Positions 13,504 to 21,789 of a stretch of DNA of 43,978 bases are shown piece after piece. The stretch is taken from positions 1 through 43,978 of the forward strand of contig JBNMKZ010000014.1 in assembly GCA_050874585.1 (NCBI GenBank), written 5' to 3'. Under the pieces are notes generated by a model, which worked only from the letters and a program-made list of their open reading frames with translations, was not told the DNA's origin and ran no database searches. Source of the stretch: UBA1067 sp050874585 (lineage in GTDB: Bacteria; Verrucomicrobiota; Kiritimatiellia; RFP12; UBA1067). How positions within the stretch are numbered: the first letter of the stretch is position 1; every line of letters starts with the position of its first letter. The position numbers were made by a program, and so were the translations under genes.

Positions 13504-15021
13504 TTAGACAACGATGTCCCATCCATTGCGGTAATAAGGACGCTTCAGCCAGGAGGCGTCACCCGTCCCGTTCGCAAACGTGAACGACTTGGGGTCCCAG
13601 TCAAAGCCCGTGTCATAGACGTAACTCATGTTGCAGATCTGGCAAAGCACAGCACCGCGAGCCCCGACCTCAGCCGGCGAAATCGTCATCTCACGGGTCT
13701 CAATGCATTCGCAGAAGTTTTGCACCTGGTTCGGACTCTTGTAGAGCTGAACCTTCGCGTGCTCAAGGTCGAACGCCGCATTCAGCGTGTCCAGCGCGGC
13801 ATCGAGCGCATTATCCTTCTTGACGGTCGCGTCGGTTCCATAGTCCTTACCGATGGAAGCCGCGACAATCTTGTCGGACATGAAGGAGGCATCCTCAAGG
13901 GCCTTGCGGATTTCAGCCGTTGGCTTAACGAGTCCCGTCCCCTTCCAGACGGCAATCTTGCCGCGGTTGACGGCCACAATACCATCCGTACCATAGAACA
14001 CGGTTCCCCAGACACCAAACGGGCCGTGGTAAAGTACAACATCACCGTAGGGCTTCTTGAAGATCATCTTCATGCCATACTGACGGCGTCCGCCGTGGTA
14101 GAGGTTGGTGGAGTGCGGCTCGTCAGAGCAAATGGCCTTCACCGGGCCGGACTCGTCCATGTCAAGGCCCCACTGGGCGATGTCGAGGTGATGCGCACCC
14201 CAGTCGCCATTGTAGCCCGTGCCGATATCGTCGTCGAAACGCCAGAACATCGGATAGAACTTATTCACGCCGCGCGGGGCGAGCTGGTCCGAGTAGGGGC
14301 GCCACCGAGCCGGCCCAAGCCACATATCCCAGTCCACGTCCGCATTCGGCGCACTTTCCTTCGCCGCGTTGTTCGGATCGTCGAAGAAGCGAATCGGGTG
14401 GGACGGACCGCCCAGTTTCTGACCACTGCGCCCATAGTTCGCATCGACGTACATCACGTCGCCGATGAGGCCATTGCGCACAATCATCGTCGCGGTGCGG
14501 AACTCCTTCCAGCTGCGCTGCATCGAGCCGGTCTGGAAGACGCGGCCGTACTTCTTCTGAGCCGCGATAACCTTCGCCGATTCCTCGGGAGAAAAGGTCA
14601 GCGGCTTCTCGCAGTAGACATCCTTGCCGTGCTTCATCGCCTCGACGCACATATAGGCATGCCAGTGGTCGGGGGTCGCAATGCAGACGGCATCAATCGT
14701 CGGATCGCTCAAGACATCGCGGAAGTCGACGACGGCCTTGCAGACATCCTTCTTGTACGAATCATTCACCTGCTTAGCCCCGGCGGCCGCACGAACGCGA
14801 TCGCAATCGCAGACGACAACAATCTCGACATTCTTCGCGAAGGTCTGATTGAGGAACTGCGGGATGAGAGCCGTGCGCATCTGAATGCCGTAGCCAATCA
14901 TGGCCAGACGGCGCTTCTCGCCGGGCTTGAGTTCGCGAAGACCGACCTTCTGCGTGCTGCAACCCGCCAGCGCGGCGGCCGCGGCAGATCCGAAAATGAA
15001 ATTACGACGGTTGAGGTTCAT
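13504..15021 (-). CDS. Tat-exported Gfo/Idh/MocA family oxidoreductase (lipoprotein)
   Basis: A 505-residue protein. The signal NRRNFIFG has twin arginines and the lipobox LAGC gives a candidate lipidated Cys at 21. The Rossmann start RRLAMIGYG is near residue 37, and the EKP motif reads VYCEKPLTF. Downstream the family's substrate-domain pattern GDWGAHHLDIAQWGLDMD is complete. Its start shares one base with the stop of the isomerase-like gene (TGATG). Together with that gene and the next oxidoreductase it forms a probable envelope pathway that converts a sugar or inositol through keto intermediates. The substrate is not identifiable. Confidence 0.88.
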   Translation of the reverse strand: MNLNRRNFIFGSAAAAALAGCSTQKVGLRELKPGEKRRLAMIGYGIQMRTALIPQFLNQTFAKNVEIVVVCDCDRVRAAAGAKQVNDSYKKDVCKAVVDFRDVLSDPTIDAVCIATPDHWHAYMCVEAMKHGKDVYCEKPLTFSPEESAKVIAAQKKYGRVFQTGSMQRSWKEFRTATMIVRNGLIGDVMYVDANYGRSGQKLGGPSHPIRFFDDPNNAAKESAPNADVDWDMWLGPARWRPYSDQLAPRGVNKFYPMFWRFDDDIGTGYNGDWGAHHLDIAQWGLDMDESGPVKAICSDEPHSTNLYHGGRRQYGMKMIFKKPYGDVVLYHGPFGVWGTVFYGTDGIVAVNRGKIAVWKGTGLVKPTAEIRKALEDASFMSDKIVAASIGKDYGTDATVKKDNALDAALDTLNAAFDLEHAKVQLYKSPNQVQNFCECIETREMTISPAEVGARGAVLCQICNMSYVYDTGFDWDPKSFTFANGTGDASWLKRPYYRNGWDIVV

Positions 15022-15932
15022 CAGTTGAGTCCTTTCGACTTGAGGAAAGCATACGACGGCGTGACGGCAAACAGGTCGTTATCGTGCCGTTCGCACTCGA
15101 CGACATACCAGGCGACACCATCCGCCTCGGTGACGGGGATGAGTTTATCCCAGTTGACACCGACGGCACCTTCGCCAGGCTGACCGAGAATCGCGTCGAA
15201 CGGTCCCTTGCTACCCATGCCATTCTCCTTCGCATGAAGAGTAAGGGAGCGGTGCGGATACTTCTTGTACGACTCGCAGGGGTCGAAGCCCGCGCAGGTC
15301 GTCCAGCCGACATCCTGCTCCATCTTCACATGCGGATCGGTGTTCGAGAAGAAGTAGTCCCAGAAGGATGTTCCATCCGTCATCTTCACGAAGTGCTCCC
15401 ACTGATGATTGTGGAGACCGACGAAGCAACCGTACTTGCCAGCCGATTCAGCCGCCGTGTTGTAGTAGTCGCAGAGCTTCTTGATGAAGTCGTCGACCTC
15501 CACCGAAGGCGTTGGCTGTTCGCGTCCCCATCCGCACTTAGGCGGCATATTGCCACCGCCGGGACAGCAGATGAAGCTGTTGCCGTAGCCGAGATTGAAC
15601 TCGCAGGTCGCCGCAACCTTCTCGGGCGAGAACTCGCTGTTGGAGACGTGCGTACCGCAGGCGACAAGGCCGTTGTCGTCCAGCATCTTCTTGATTTCCT
15701 CGGGCTTGAAGCCGTAGTAGCCGGCGAATTCCACGCCCTTGTAGCCAATGGCCGAGACATCCGCAAGGGCCTTCGCGAGGCCGACAGACTTGATGTAGCC
15801 GCGGATGGAGTAGAGCTGGAGGGCAATCTTCGCATCCTTGCCACCCAGGCAGAAATTGCAGCACCCCGGAAGCGCCATCGCGGCACCGGCGGCCGTGAGA
15901 CCGCCAAGGAAATTCCGACGAGACAGATTCAT
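15021..15932 (-). CDS. Tat-exported sugar phosphate isomerase/epimerase-like TIM-barrel protein
   Basis: A 303-residue protein. The signal has SRRNFLGG and a lipobox-like LPGC. The mature part begins with KIALQLYSIRGYI, the usual first strand of xylose isomerase-like (AP_endonuc_2) barrels. Candidate metal ligands follow: the glutamate in GYKGVEFAGYYG, the histidines in GLHNHQWEHF and the acidic residue in MEQDVGW. It probably isomerises or epimerises a keto sugar made by the two partner oxidoreductases. It is the first gene of the operon, with AAAGG upstream of the ATG. Confidence 0.85.
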   Translation of the reverse strand: MNLSRRNFLGGLTAAGAAMALPGCCNFCLGGKDAKIALQLYSIRGYIKSVGLAKALADVSAIGYKGVEFAGYYGFKPEEIKKMLDDNGLVACGTHVSNSEFSPEKVAATCEFNLGYGNSFICCPGGGNMPPKCGWGREQPTPSVEVDDFIKKLCDYYNTAAESAGKYGCFVGLHNHQWEHFVKMTDGTSFWDYFFSNTDPHVKMEQDVGWTTCAGFDPCESYKKYPHRSLTLHAKENGMGSKGPFDAILGQPGEGAVGVNWDKLIPVTEADGVAWYVVECERHDNDLFAVTPSYAFLKSKGLN

Positions 15933-15993
15933 TTCATTACCTTTCTTTGTGTTTGAGTTTTACTTTTGACACTCTTCTGAAGAAGATTTCTGT

Positions 15994-16022
15994 ATTGTAG
16001 CAAAATGGTCTTTTCGTTTCAA
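15994..16022 (-). promoter_or_regulatory. Sigma70-type promoter of the sugar oxidoreductase operon
   Basis: On the - strand TTGAAA (16017-16022), a 17-bp spacer and TACAAT (15994-15999). It leaves a leader of about 55 nt before the isomerase-like gene. The leader contains the short palindrome CTTCTTCAGAAG. Confidence 0.6.
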
Positions 16023-16049
16023 CCCCGTTTGCCTACTTGAACATTCTTT

Positions 16050-17279
16050 CTATTCATAGCGAAGGCAGTCGATAGGGTTCAGTTTCGAGGCCCGATAGGC
16101 GGGATAGAACCCGAAGAACATTCCGACAAACGCGGAGAAGAGAAAGGCGTAGAGGGCACTTGAGGCCTCAATGACAATGGGCCAGTGCTGAATCTCGCCA
16201 ATGGCGTGCGCGGCACCAATGCCCAGACCAACGCCAATGAGACCGCCAACCGTGGAAAGCGCAACCGCCTCAAGAATGAACTGAAGCAGAATATTCGCGG
16301 GAGTCGCCCCAATGGCCATGCGAAGCCCAATCTCCCGAATCCGCTCCGTAACCGACACCAACATAATGTTCATGATGCCGATTCCGCCAACGAGTAGCGA
16401 AATCGCCGCGACGGCCGTCAGTAGAACCGTCATCAGTCCCGTAACAGAACCAATCGTGTTCATGATTTCGGTCGTGTCTCGTGTCTCGAAATCGTTGTCC
16501 TGATAGTCCGCAAGCTTGTGCCGTTGGCGCAACAGGGCCGTAATCTCCCGCTTCGCCTCCTCAAGGTCGTCCATGGACCGCAGGGAGATATTCATCATCT
16601 TGATTGACCTGAACTTCGAGCGCTGAAGGACGCGACCAACCGTCGTGTAGGGTGCCATAACCGTATCGTCCTGGTCCTGTCCCCAGCCATTCGCCCCCTT
16701 CGATGCCAAGATGCCAACAACCTTGAAGGGCATAGACCCAATGCGGATGATCTGACCAATTGGATTTTCTTCTTCCGAAAAGAGGTTGTTCCGAACGGTC
16801 TGTCCGATGACGCATACGCGGGACGACCGCCGTTGCTCATTCTCGTCAAAGAACCGTCCGTCCGACACCTCCCAGTTGCGGATGTCCGGCATATCGAAGG
16901 AAACGCCGCTGACACGCGTATTCCAGTTGCGATTCTCCCGAATCAGCTGGCTGTTCACGTTGACGGAGGGGCTGACGGCTGCTACAAGGTGGCTCAGTTC
17001 CTTCTGGATGGCCTCTGCGTCCCCGGCGGTCATCGTCTCGCCCGAGCCGAGGCTTGAGCGAACGGTTCCTTGCCGGTTTCGGTCGGGAAAGACCATGACA
17101 AGGTTGTTTCCCATCGACGAGATTTCCTTCACCATCATCGCGGAGGCGCCCTTGCCGATGGCCATGACGGCAATGACGGCGGCAATGCCGACGATGATGC
17201 CGATGCAGGTCAGGAGCGAACGGGTCTTGTTGCGAAGAATGGCGAGTGTCGCAACCTTGAAAATCATCGCGAAATTCAT
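16050..17279 (-). CDS. MacB-type ABC transporter permease (FtsX fold)
   Basis: A 409-residue protein with an N-terminal membrane helix (about 20-45), a large periplasmic MacB_PCD domain (about 50-270) and three C-terminal helices. It has the family signature LLVGGIGIMNIMLVSVTERIREIGLRMAIGA and the conserved end FGFYPAYRASKLNPIDCLRYE. MacB complexes are mechanotransmitters that drive export through TolC rather than carrying substrate across the inner membrane. Permease and ATPase are separate genes here (ATGA overlap). It ends the four-gene operon. Confidence 0.92.
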   Translation of the reverse strand: MNFAMIFKVATLAILRNKTRSLLTCIGIIVGIAAVIAVMAIGKGASAMMVKEISSMGNNLVMVFPDRNRQGTVRSSLGSGETMTAGDAEAIQKELSHLVAAVSPSVNVNSQLIRENRNWNTRVSGVSFDMPDIRNWEVSDGRFFDENEQRRSSRVCVIGQTVRNNLFSEEENPIGQIIRIGSMPFKVVGILASKGANGWGQDQDDTVMAPYTTVGRVLQRSKFRSIKMMNISLRSMDDLEEAKREITALLRQRHKLADYQDNDFETRDTTEIMNTIGSVTGLMTVLLTAVAAISLLVGGIGIMNIMLVSVTERIREIGLRMAIGATPANILLQFILEAVALSTVGGLIGVGLGIGAAHAIGEIQHWPIVIEASSALYAFLFSAFVGMFFGFYPAYRASKLNPIDCLRYE

Positions 17280-17962
17280 GAGCGGTCGTCCTTCACAAGT
17301 CTTCCGTCGCGCATCAGAAGATGACGCTTGGCGTAGGCGGCGATGTCGTCCTCGTGCGTCACCATCACGATGGTGATGCCCTCATTCGAGAGCTGGGTGA
17401 AAAGATCCATAATCTCAATCGAACTCTTCGTGTCCAGATTGCCGGTCGGTTCGTCAGCGAAAAGAACGGGTGGCTGGTTCATCAGGGCGCGGGCAATGGC
17501 GACGCGCTGCTGTTGCCCACCCGAAAGTTGGGCCGGCGTATGCAAAATCCGCCCGCCGAGACCGACGCGATTGAGGAGTTCGATGGCGCGCTTGCGCCGG
17601 GCCGAACGCCCGAGGCGGCCAAGATAGAGGTCGGGAAGCTCCACCTGTTCCACGGCACTCGTGCGCGGCAGTAGGTTGAAGTTCTGGAAGACAAACCCGA
17701 GTTTGCGGTTGCGGATGCGGGCCAATTCCGTCCGCGAACGCCGCGCCACCTCAAGCCCATCCAGCAGATAGGATCCGGAAGTCGGTGTATCCAGACAGCC
17801 GAGAATGTTCAGCATCGTCGACTTGCCCGACCCGGATGCGCCCATAATCGCCACGAACTCGCCGTTGTCGATGGAGAGCGACACGCCGTCGAGGGCGTGA
17901 ACCGGCTCGTCGCCAATCGTGTAGGTCTTGCGCAGGTCGCGAATCTCGATGAGGTGTTCCAT
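17276..17962 (-). CDS. MacB-type ABC transporter ATPase
   Basis: A 228-residue protein with all ABC motifs: Walker A GASGSGKST at 41-49, the Q-loop in VFQNFNLLPR, the signature LSGGQQQR, Walker B VLFADEPTGNLD and the H-loop MVTHE. It belongs to the LolD/MacB/FtsE branch. Its start shares TAATG with the adaptor stop and its end overlaps the permease (ATGA), so all three are translationally coupled. Confidence 0.94.
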   Translation of the reverse strand: MEHLIEIRDLRKTYTIGDEPVHALDGVSLSIDNGEFVAIMGASGSGKSTMLNILGCLDTPTSGSYLLDGLEVARRSRTELARIRNRKLGFVFQNFNLLPRTSAVEQVELPDLYLGRLGRSARRKRAIELLNRVGLGGRILHTPAQLSGGQQQRVAIARALMNQPPVLFADEPTGNLDTKSSIEIMDLFTQLSNEGITIVMVTHEDDIAAYAKRHLLMRDGRLVKDDRS

Positions 17963-19212
17963 TATTTCTTCGGTTCTGGTGCCGTTCCCTTCGTTCCGTG
18001 CTTCGGCGGCTTCGGCATAAATGGATTCGTCGCCTCGTCCTGAAGTGCCTTCGCGGTCTGGACCGTCTCGTAGCCAATGACCGCCTTGCGCCCGATGAGG
18101 CCCTCGGCCTCCTTCAGTTCAGTAAAGGAGTCGTCTGAGACGCCACCCGTCACGGCGATAGCCTCCAGTTTGCCGTCCGGACGCTCGACCCAAATCTTGC
18201 GTCCCTGCGGCACCTCGCCCTCGGCCTGGTCACCCGCCTTCGGCCGGAACCTGAACGCCGCCGCGCTCACGGCTGGCACGTCCTCGGCCCGCGCCGTCTC
18301 AATGGAGAGCGTAGCCGTCATGCCGGGGAAGAGCATTTCCTTCGGATTTTCGGCCTCGATGATAATCGGATAGGTCACGACATTGTTGGTGGTCGTCGCG
18401 GCGAGGCGAATCTGCCGTACCCGCCCCTGGAACTTCCGCCGATAGGCATCCGCCGTAAAAGTGACGGACTGCCCGACCTGGATGTTGCCGACATCCGCCT
18501 CGGGAATCGTCGCTTCCACCCAAATCGTCTTCAGGTCCTCGGCAATCGTCAGGACGGGAACCGCGTTCATGGACGAGACGACCGTCTCGCCCTCCTCGAC
18601 CTTGCGATCAAGAACGACCCCGTTCACGGGCGATCGAATCGTGCAGTACTCAAGGTTGGCCCGCGCCTGACTGACGGCGGCCGTCGACTGCTCGACCGCC
18701 GCACGGGCGCTCTCAAGTTGCGCAATGGTGCTGTCGCGAGACTCGATTGCCGCGTCGAGATCCGATTCAGAGCACATCCCCTTCTCAAAGAGCTTGCGCT
18801 TGCGCACGAGCGTCTTTTCCGCGAGGACGAGCTGGGACTGCCGCAGCTTGACGTTCGCCTCGTTGCCATGCAGTTGGGCGACGGCACTCTTGTAGTTCGC
18901 GTCGTAGACTTGGGGGTCGATGAGCGCGACAATCTGTCCGTTTGTGACGGTCGAGTTGTAGTCCGCGAAAAGCTTGACAATCTTGCCGTTGACCTGTGCG
19001 CCAACGGGAATGCCACTGGGCGAGTTGCGCGGCGTAATCGTTCCCGTCGCCTCAACCGTGCGCACGATGTCGGTGCGGGTGATGGGCGCATAGCGGTAGG
19101 TCGGCTTTCGCGGCGCACCGCCCAAGGCTCCCTCGCCCGAACAGCCACAAAGCCCTACCAGTCCGACAAGCGAGAGATTTCCCGCCAGACGGATCAGCGA
19201 AATTCCGTTCAT
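17962..19212 (-). CDS. MacA-like periplasmic adaptor (membrane fusion lipoprotein)
   Basis: A 416-residue protein. The signal ends in LCGC, a lipobox. The first lipoyl half-motif is GAQVNGKIVKLFADYNSTV near residue 72, followed by a helical hairpin (about 105-185), the second lipoyl half (IRSPVNGVVLDRKVEEGETV) and beta-barrel/MP domains. It links the inner-membrane MacB pair with the TolC channel. Its ATG overlaps the TolC gene stop (ATGA). The C-terminus is proline/lysine-rich. Confidence 0.92.
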   Translation of the reverse strand: MNGISLIRLAGNLSLVGLVGLCGCSGEGALGGAPRKPTYRYAPITRTDIVRTVEATGTITPRNSPSGIPVGAQVNGKIVKLFADYNSTVTNGQIVALIDPQVYDANYKSAVAQLHGNEANVKLRQSQLVLAEKTLVRKRKLFEKGMCSESDLDAAIESRDSTIAQLESARAAVEQSTAAVSQARANLEYCTIRSPVNGVVLDRKVEEGETVVSSMNAVPVLTIAEDLKTIWVEATIPEADVGNIQVGQSVTFTADAYRRKFQGRVRQIRLAATTTNNVVTYPIIIEAENPKEMLFPGMTATLSIETARAEDVPAVSAAAFRFRPKAGDQAEGEVPQGRKIWVERPDGKLEAIAVTGGVSDDSFTELKEAEGLIGRKAVIGYETVQTAKALQDEATNPFMPKPPKHGTKGTAPEPKK

Positions 19213-20645
19213 TGCACATCCTCCTCAACACGTTCTTCTTGATAGACGGGGTAGCGGCCAACTTTCGCGAAAAGCGTGGCCTCGGCACGCTGCCCCTGGT
19301 AAAATGCCGTCACGCAATCACCCACCGCCGTCGAATGCGCGGCAATCGCCTCCGATAGCTCGATGCGGCTCACGTCGCCAACGGACAGCTGCCGCCGAAC
19401 CATCTCAAGATTCTCACGCGCACTGCGGATGGACGCGACGGCCGTCTCAAGCGCCTTGACCGAGTCATCGCGATTGGCAATGGCCGTCTCAATCGAGACG
19501 GAGAGACTTTGCTCCGCGGCATCAACATCTGTTGCCGCCTGCCGCATTGAGACGACGGCCCGATCCACCGCGGTCGTCTTGCGGAAGCCCTGAAAGATGC
19601 TCTGAACGCCGCTCACGCCCCAACTCCAGTACCAGAGCGGATCTGACCAACTGAAGGATGTCGTCGCCGAGATGGAGGGCATCAGGTCAGAAACGGTATA
19701 GTCCACCTGATGGGATGCTGCACGCAACTTGGCACGAGCAACGCGCATGGAGGGCGCGTTCGTGCGCGCAAGGTCAAACGCCTCGTCAACGCCGTAGGTC
19801 GTTCGGGCGAATCCGCGCCGAACATAGCGGATGCCATCGGAAACATGGCCGAAGACATCCGTGCATGTGCCTCGGGACGCATCCACGCCAAGCGCCCGCA
19901 TAAGCTCGGCACCCGAAGTTGTCACGAGGTTGGAGGCCGCGACCGTCTTCTGCCGCGACTGCGCATAGTCGAGCCGCGCCCGCAGGACATCCAGTCGATT
20001 CGCCTCGCCAGCCTCCAAGCGAGCCTCGGCCTGGCTCAGATGGTCGGCGTACTCCGTCTCGTTCGTCTGTGCAACGTCAAGAAGTGCACACTTCTCAAGA
20101 TAGGTAAAGTAGGCGGAAGCCACCTCGTCAAAGACCGTATAGCCCTCGTCGACAAGTTGAACCTCGGCGGCCACGACACGCTCGGCCTGGGCTTTCGCCT
20201 TCGCGTCATATCGACCGAAATCCCAAAGCAGCAAATCAACCGACACGCCAGCCGACGGGCCGCCCCTCGTGTTGTAGTCGTGCTCGTGCCAGTGTGTCCC
20301 GGCACTCGACTCGCTGTAGCCACCGTTCAATGAAATGGATGGCGTCGTCCACGGCGTGTCGCTGACAAGCGGTGCATCCGCCGCAAGTTCACGAAGGGCG
20401 AGCCTCGCATCCTCGACGGCAAGTCGGGTGGATGCGATGGACGGCCGATTCGTCAGCGCAAAGTCCACCAGTTCGGCGAGAGATTTGCCGCGCAAGTCGA
20501 GCCGCCCCTGCATGGCGGAGACCTGCGACTCCTCTCCACGCGGAGCGACTTCGGCCTGCGCATCGCGAGCGCGTCGAATCGTCGAACAGCCGACCAAGGC
20601 AATGGTCAGCGCAAGATACGGAAATAGTCCACGACCAAAATTCAT
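19209..20645 (-). CDS. TolC-family outer membrane efflux lipoprotein
   Basis: A 478-residue protein. The frame is open upstream, but the ATG at 20645 gives a proper signal peptide with a lipobox (LVGCSTI), and a TATAAT box lies just 7 nt before it, so translation of a leaderless mRNA from this ATG is most likely. Two OEP repeats with long helices (about 70-250 and 290-460) contain the usual alanine/valine-rich coiled-coil segments. It forms the outer-membrane exit duct of the operon and is transcribed first, ahead of adaptor, ATPase and permease. Confidence 0.88.
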   Translation of the reverse strand: MNFGRGLFPYLALTIALVGCSTIRRARDAQAEVAPRGEESQVSAMQGRLDLRGKSLAELVDFALTNRPSIASTRLAVEDARLALRELAADAPLVSDTPWTTPSISLNGGYSESSAGTHWHEHDYNTRGGPSAGVSVDLLLWDFGRYDAKAKAQAERVVAAEVQLVDEGYTVFDEVASAYFTYLEKCALLDVAQTNETEYADHLSQAEARLEAGEANRLDVLRARLDYAQSRQKTVAASNLVTTSGAELMRALGVDASRGTCTDVFGHVSDGIRYVRRGFARTTYGVDEAFDLARTNAPSMRVARAKLRAASHQVDYTVSDLMPSISATTSFSWSDPLWYWSWGVSGVQSIFQGFRKTTAVDRAVVSMRQAATDVDAAEQSLSVSIETAIANRDDSVKALETAVASIRSARENLEMVRRQLSVGDVSRIELSEAIAAHSTAVGDCVTAFYQGQRAEATLFAKVGRYPVYQEERVEEDVQ

Positions 20646-20652
20646 GGCGCGT

Positions 20653-20683
20653 ATTATAACATACCTTCGGGTATGTATGTCAA
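20653..20683 (-). promoter_or_regulatory. MerR-type promoter of the TolC-MacAB operon
   Basis: On the - strand: TTGACA (20678-20683), a 19-bp spacer and TATAAT (20653-20658). The spacer is filled by a perfect 7-4-7 dyad, ACATACC-cgaa-GGTATGT. An over-long 19-20 bp spacer holding such a dyad is the hallmark of promoters switched on by MerR-family regulators (MerR, SoxR, CueR). No merR-like gene lies in the window. A 104-codon frame crosses the site and ends within the -10, but it begins in the repeat cassette and is probably spurious. Confidence 0.65.
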
Positions 20684-20851
20684 GCCTCCATCCGGGGTCT
20701 TGCGTAGCAGTTGGAGGTCGTTCAAATGCGCAGCTCGTCCCTGTGCTATTTTTTCCGCGCCGGCCGACTTGCAGGATATCACCTCGTCCCATTCACAGCC
20801 ACGCGACTGGATTTTTCGTCTATGCCGTGGATTCCACCGCCTCGCGGCGGG

Positions 20852-20980
20852 TGTCCGATGCCCGTCGGACGAAATTCTGATGCCCGTCGGAGGAATTTCC
20901 GATGCCCGTCGGAAAAAATTCTTATGGGCATTAGAAGGTACTCCAATGCCCGAAGGAAAGCACTCCAATGCCCATTAGAC
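20852..20980 (-). repeat. Tandem hairpin cassette, copy B
   Basis: Six short palindromic units about 22-24 nt apart, with cores GGGCAT/ATGCCC. The first three units are nearly identical to copy A (385-490), and the last three are closer to one another (TCCGACGGGCATCGGA type), suggesting local unit amplification. It lies about 170 nt upstream of the TolC promoter. The rest of the 580-nt gap between the TolC and peptidase genes holds the promoter, a terminator and otherwise featureless DNA. Confidence 0.75.
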
Positions 20981-21191
20981 GGGGCCGTCGCCCCTAACGC
21001 ACCGAACTCCGACGAAGGTAACATTCTCCCCTTCTGCCGCGACTTCAGAAACGGTGTCCCTATCGGCTGCCGCAACGCAGACAACAAACTAAAACAGAAA
21101 GGAAATCCATGAAACATCTCACACTCCACCCTCCCGCGCTTTATACCTTATTATTAGAGGGAGTGCGGGGCTCGTCATTACTCCCCTTCTG

Positions 21192-21221
21192 CAAATCGCC
21201 GCTCCCAAGCGCGGCGGTTTG
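21192..21221 (-). terminator. Hairpin after the YgjP-like gene
   Basis: An 11-bp stem with one G-U pair (CAAATCGCCGC / GCGGCGGTTTG) and an 8-nt loop, starting 5 nt after the stop codon. No U tract follows, so termination is plausible rather than certain. Confidence 0.45.
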
Positions 21222-21225
21222 TGGC

Positions 21226-21780
21226 TCATCCCCTCGCGGCAGAGTTGAGCCGACGGCGGCGAAGTCGCCAGTCGGGCAGATATTCGTCCATTTGCCGCTG
21301 AAACTCGGGCCCGTGGTTGTGCACCTTGAGATGCGTCAACTCATGGACAACGACGTATTCGACCAGTTCGGATGCCACATGGACGAGTTCAAGGTTGTAG
21401 GTGACGATTCGCTTGCGCCAGTGACACGACCCCCACAGGGACTTCATCCGACGGATGCGAAGTCCGACATCCTGCTCACCCAAGTGGGATTGCCATCTCG
21501 CCTGGAGTCCTGCAACAAGTTCCCCAAAATGCGTTCGCTCCTCAGGTGAGATCTCGGTGGGTTCGGCGGGCGGAAGCGCCTTGACGGCACCGTGTCGTTT
21601 TATCACCCATGACCACTTCTCCAGCAGAAACCGCTCGCCTTCCGCCAAGGGGACCCGCCACATCGGAATCGAGAGATGAACCGAGCCATCAATGCGAATG
21701 CGTAGGTTGATACGCCGGATGTGCTTACGCTCGACCTCCACGGGAATGCCGCGGACGAGATTCATCCCAAGCTGAAGCAT
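21226..21780 (-). CDS. YgjP/DUF45-family zinc metallopeptidase-like protein
   Basis: A 184-residue protein. The C-terminal half carries the family pattern SLWGSCHWRKRIVTYNLELV, then the zinc-binding HELTH at 146-150 followed by KVHNHGPEFQRQM, which supplies the third ligand. The N-terminal half has the expected beta-rich lead-in. The fold resembles WLM/SprT peptidases, and the substrate and even the activity of the family are not established. It lies 9 nt behind the prenyl synthase gene and ends the operon. Confidence 0.85.
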   Translation of the reverse strand: MLQLGMNLVRGIPVEVERKHIRRINLRIRIDGSVHLSIPMWRVPLAEGERFLLEKWSWVIKRHGAVKALPPAEPTEISPEERTHFGELVAGLQARWQSHLGEQDVGLRIRRMKSLWGSCHWRKRIVTYNLELVHVASELVEYVVVHELTHLKVHNHGPEFQRQMDEYLPDWRLRRRRLNSAARG

Positions 21781-21789
21781 ATCCGCGTC

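Noticed and set aside
12242..15183. Long + strand open frames opposite the oxidoreductase genes (also 31970-33535 and 35629-36753)
   Set aside because: They lie antisense to genes with clear families or N-terminal membrane anchors, lack ribosome binding sites and have compositions typical of frames created by GC-biased third codon positions.
20654..20968. 104-codon - strand frame through cassette B up to the TolC promoter
   Set aside because: It begins within the hairpin repeat, has no ribosome binding site, and its stop lies inside the -10 box. The final part reads like protein, so a decayed gene cannot be fully excluded.
21109..21549. + strand frame starting MKHLTLHPP behind AAAGGAAATCC
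   Set aside because: The ribosome binding site is good, but most of the frame is antisense to the YgjP-like gene, the residue pattern is not protein-like, and no promoter is visible.
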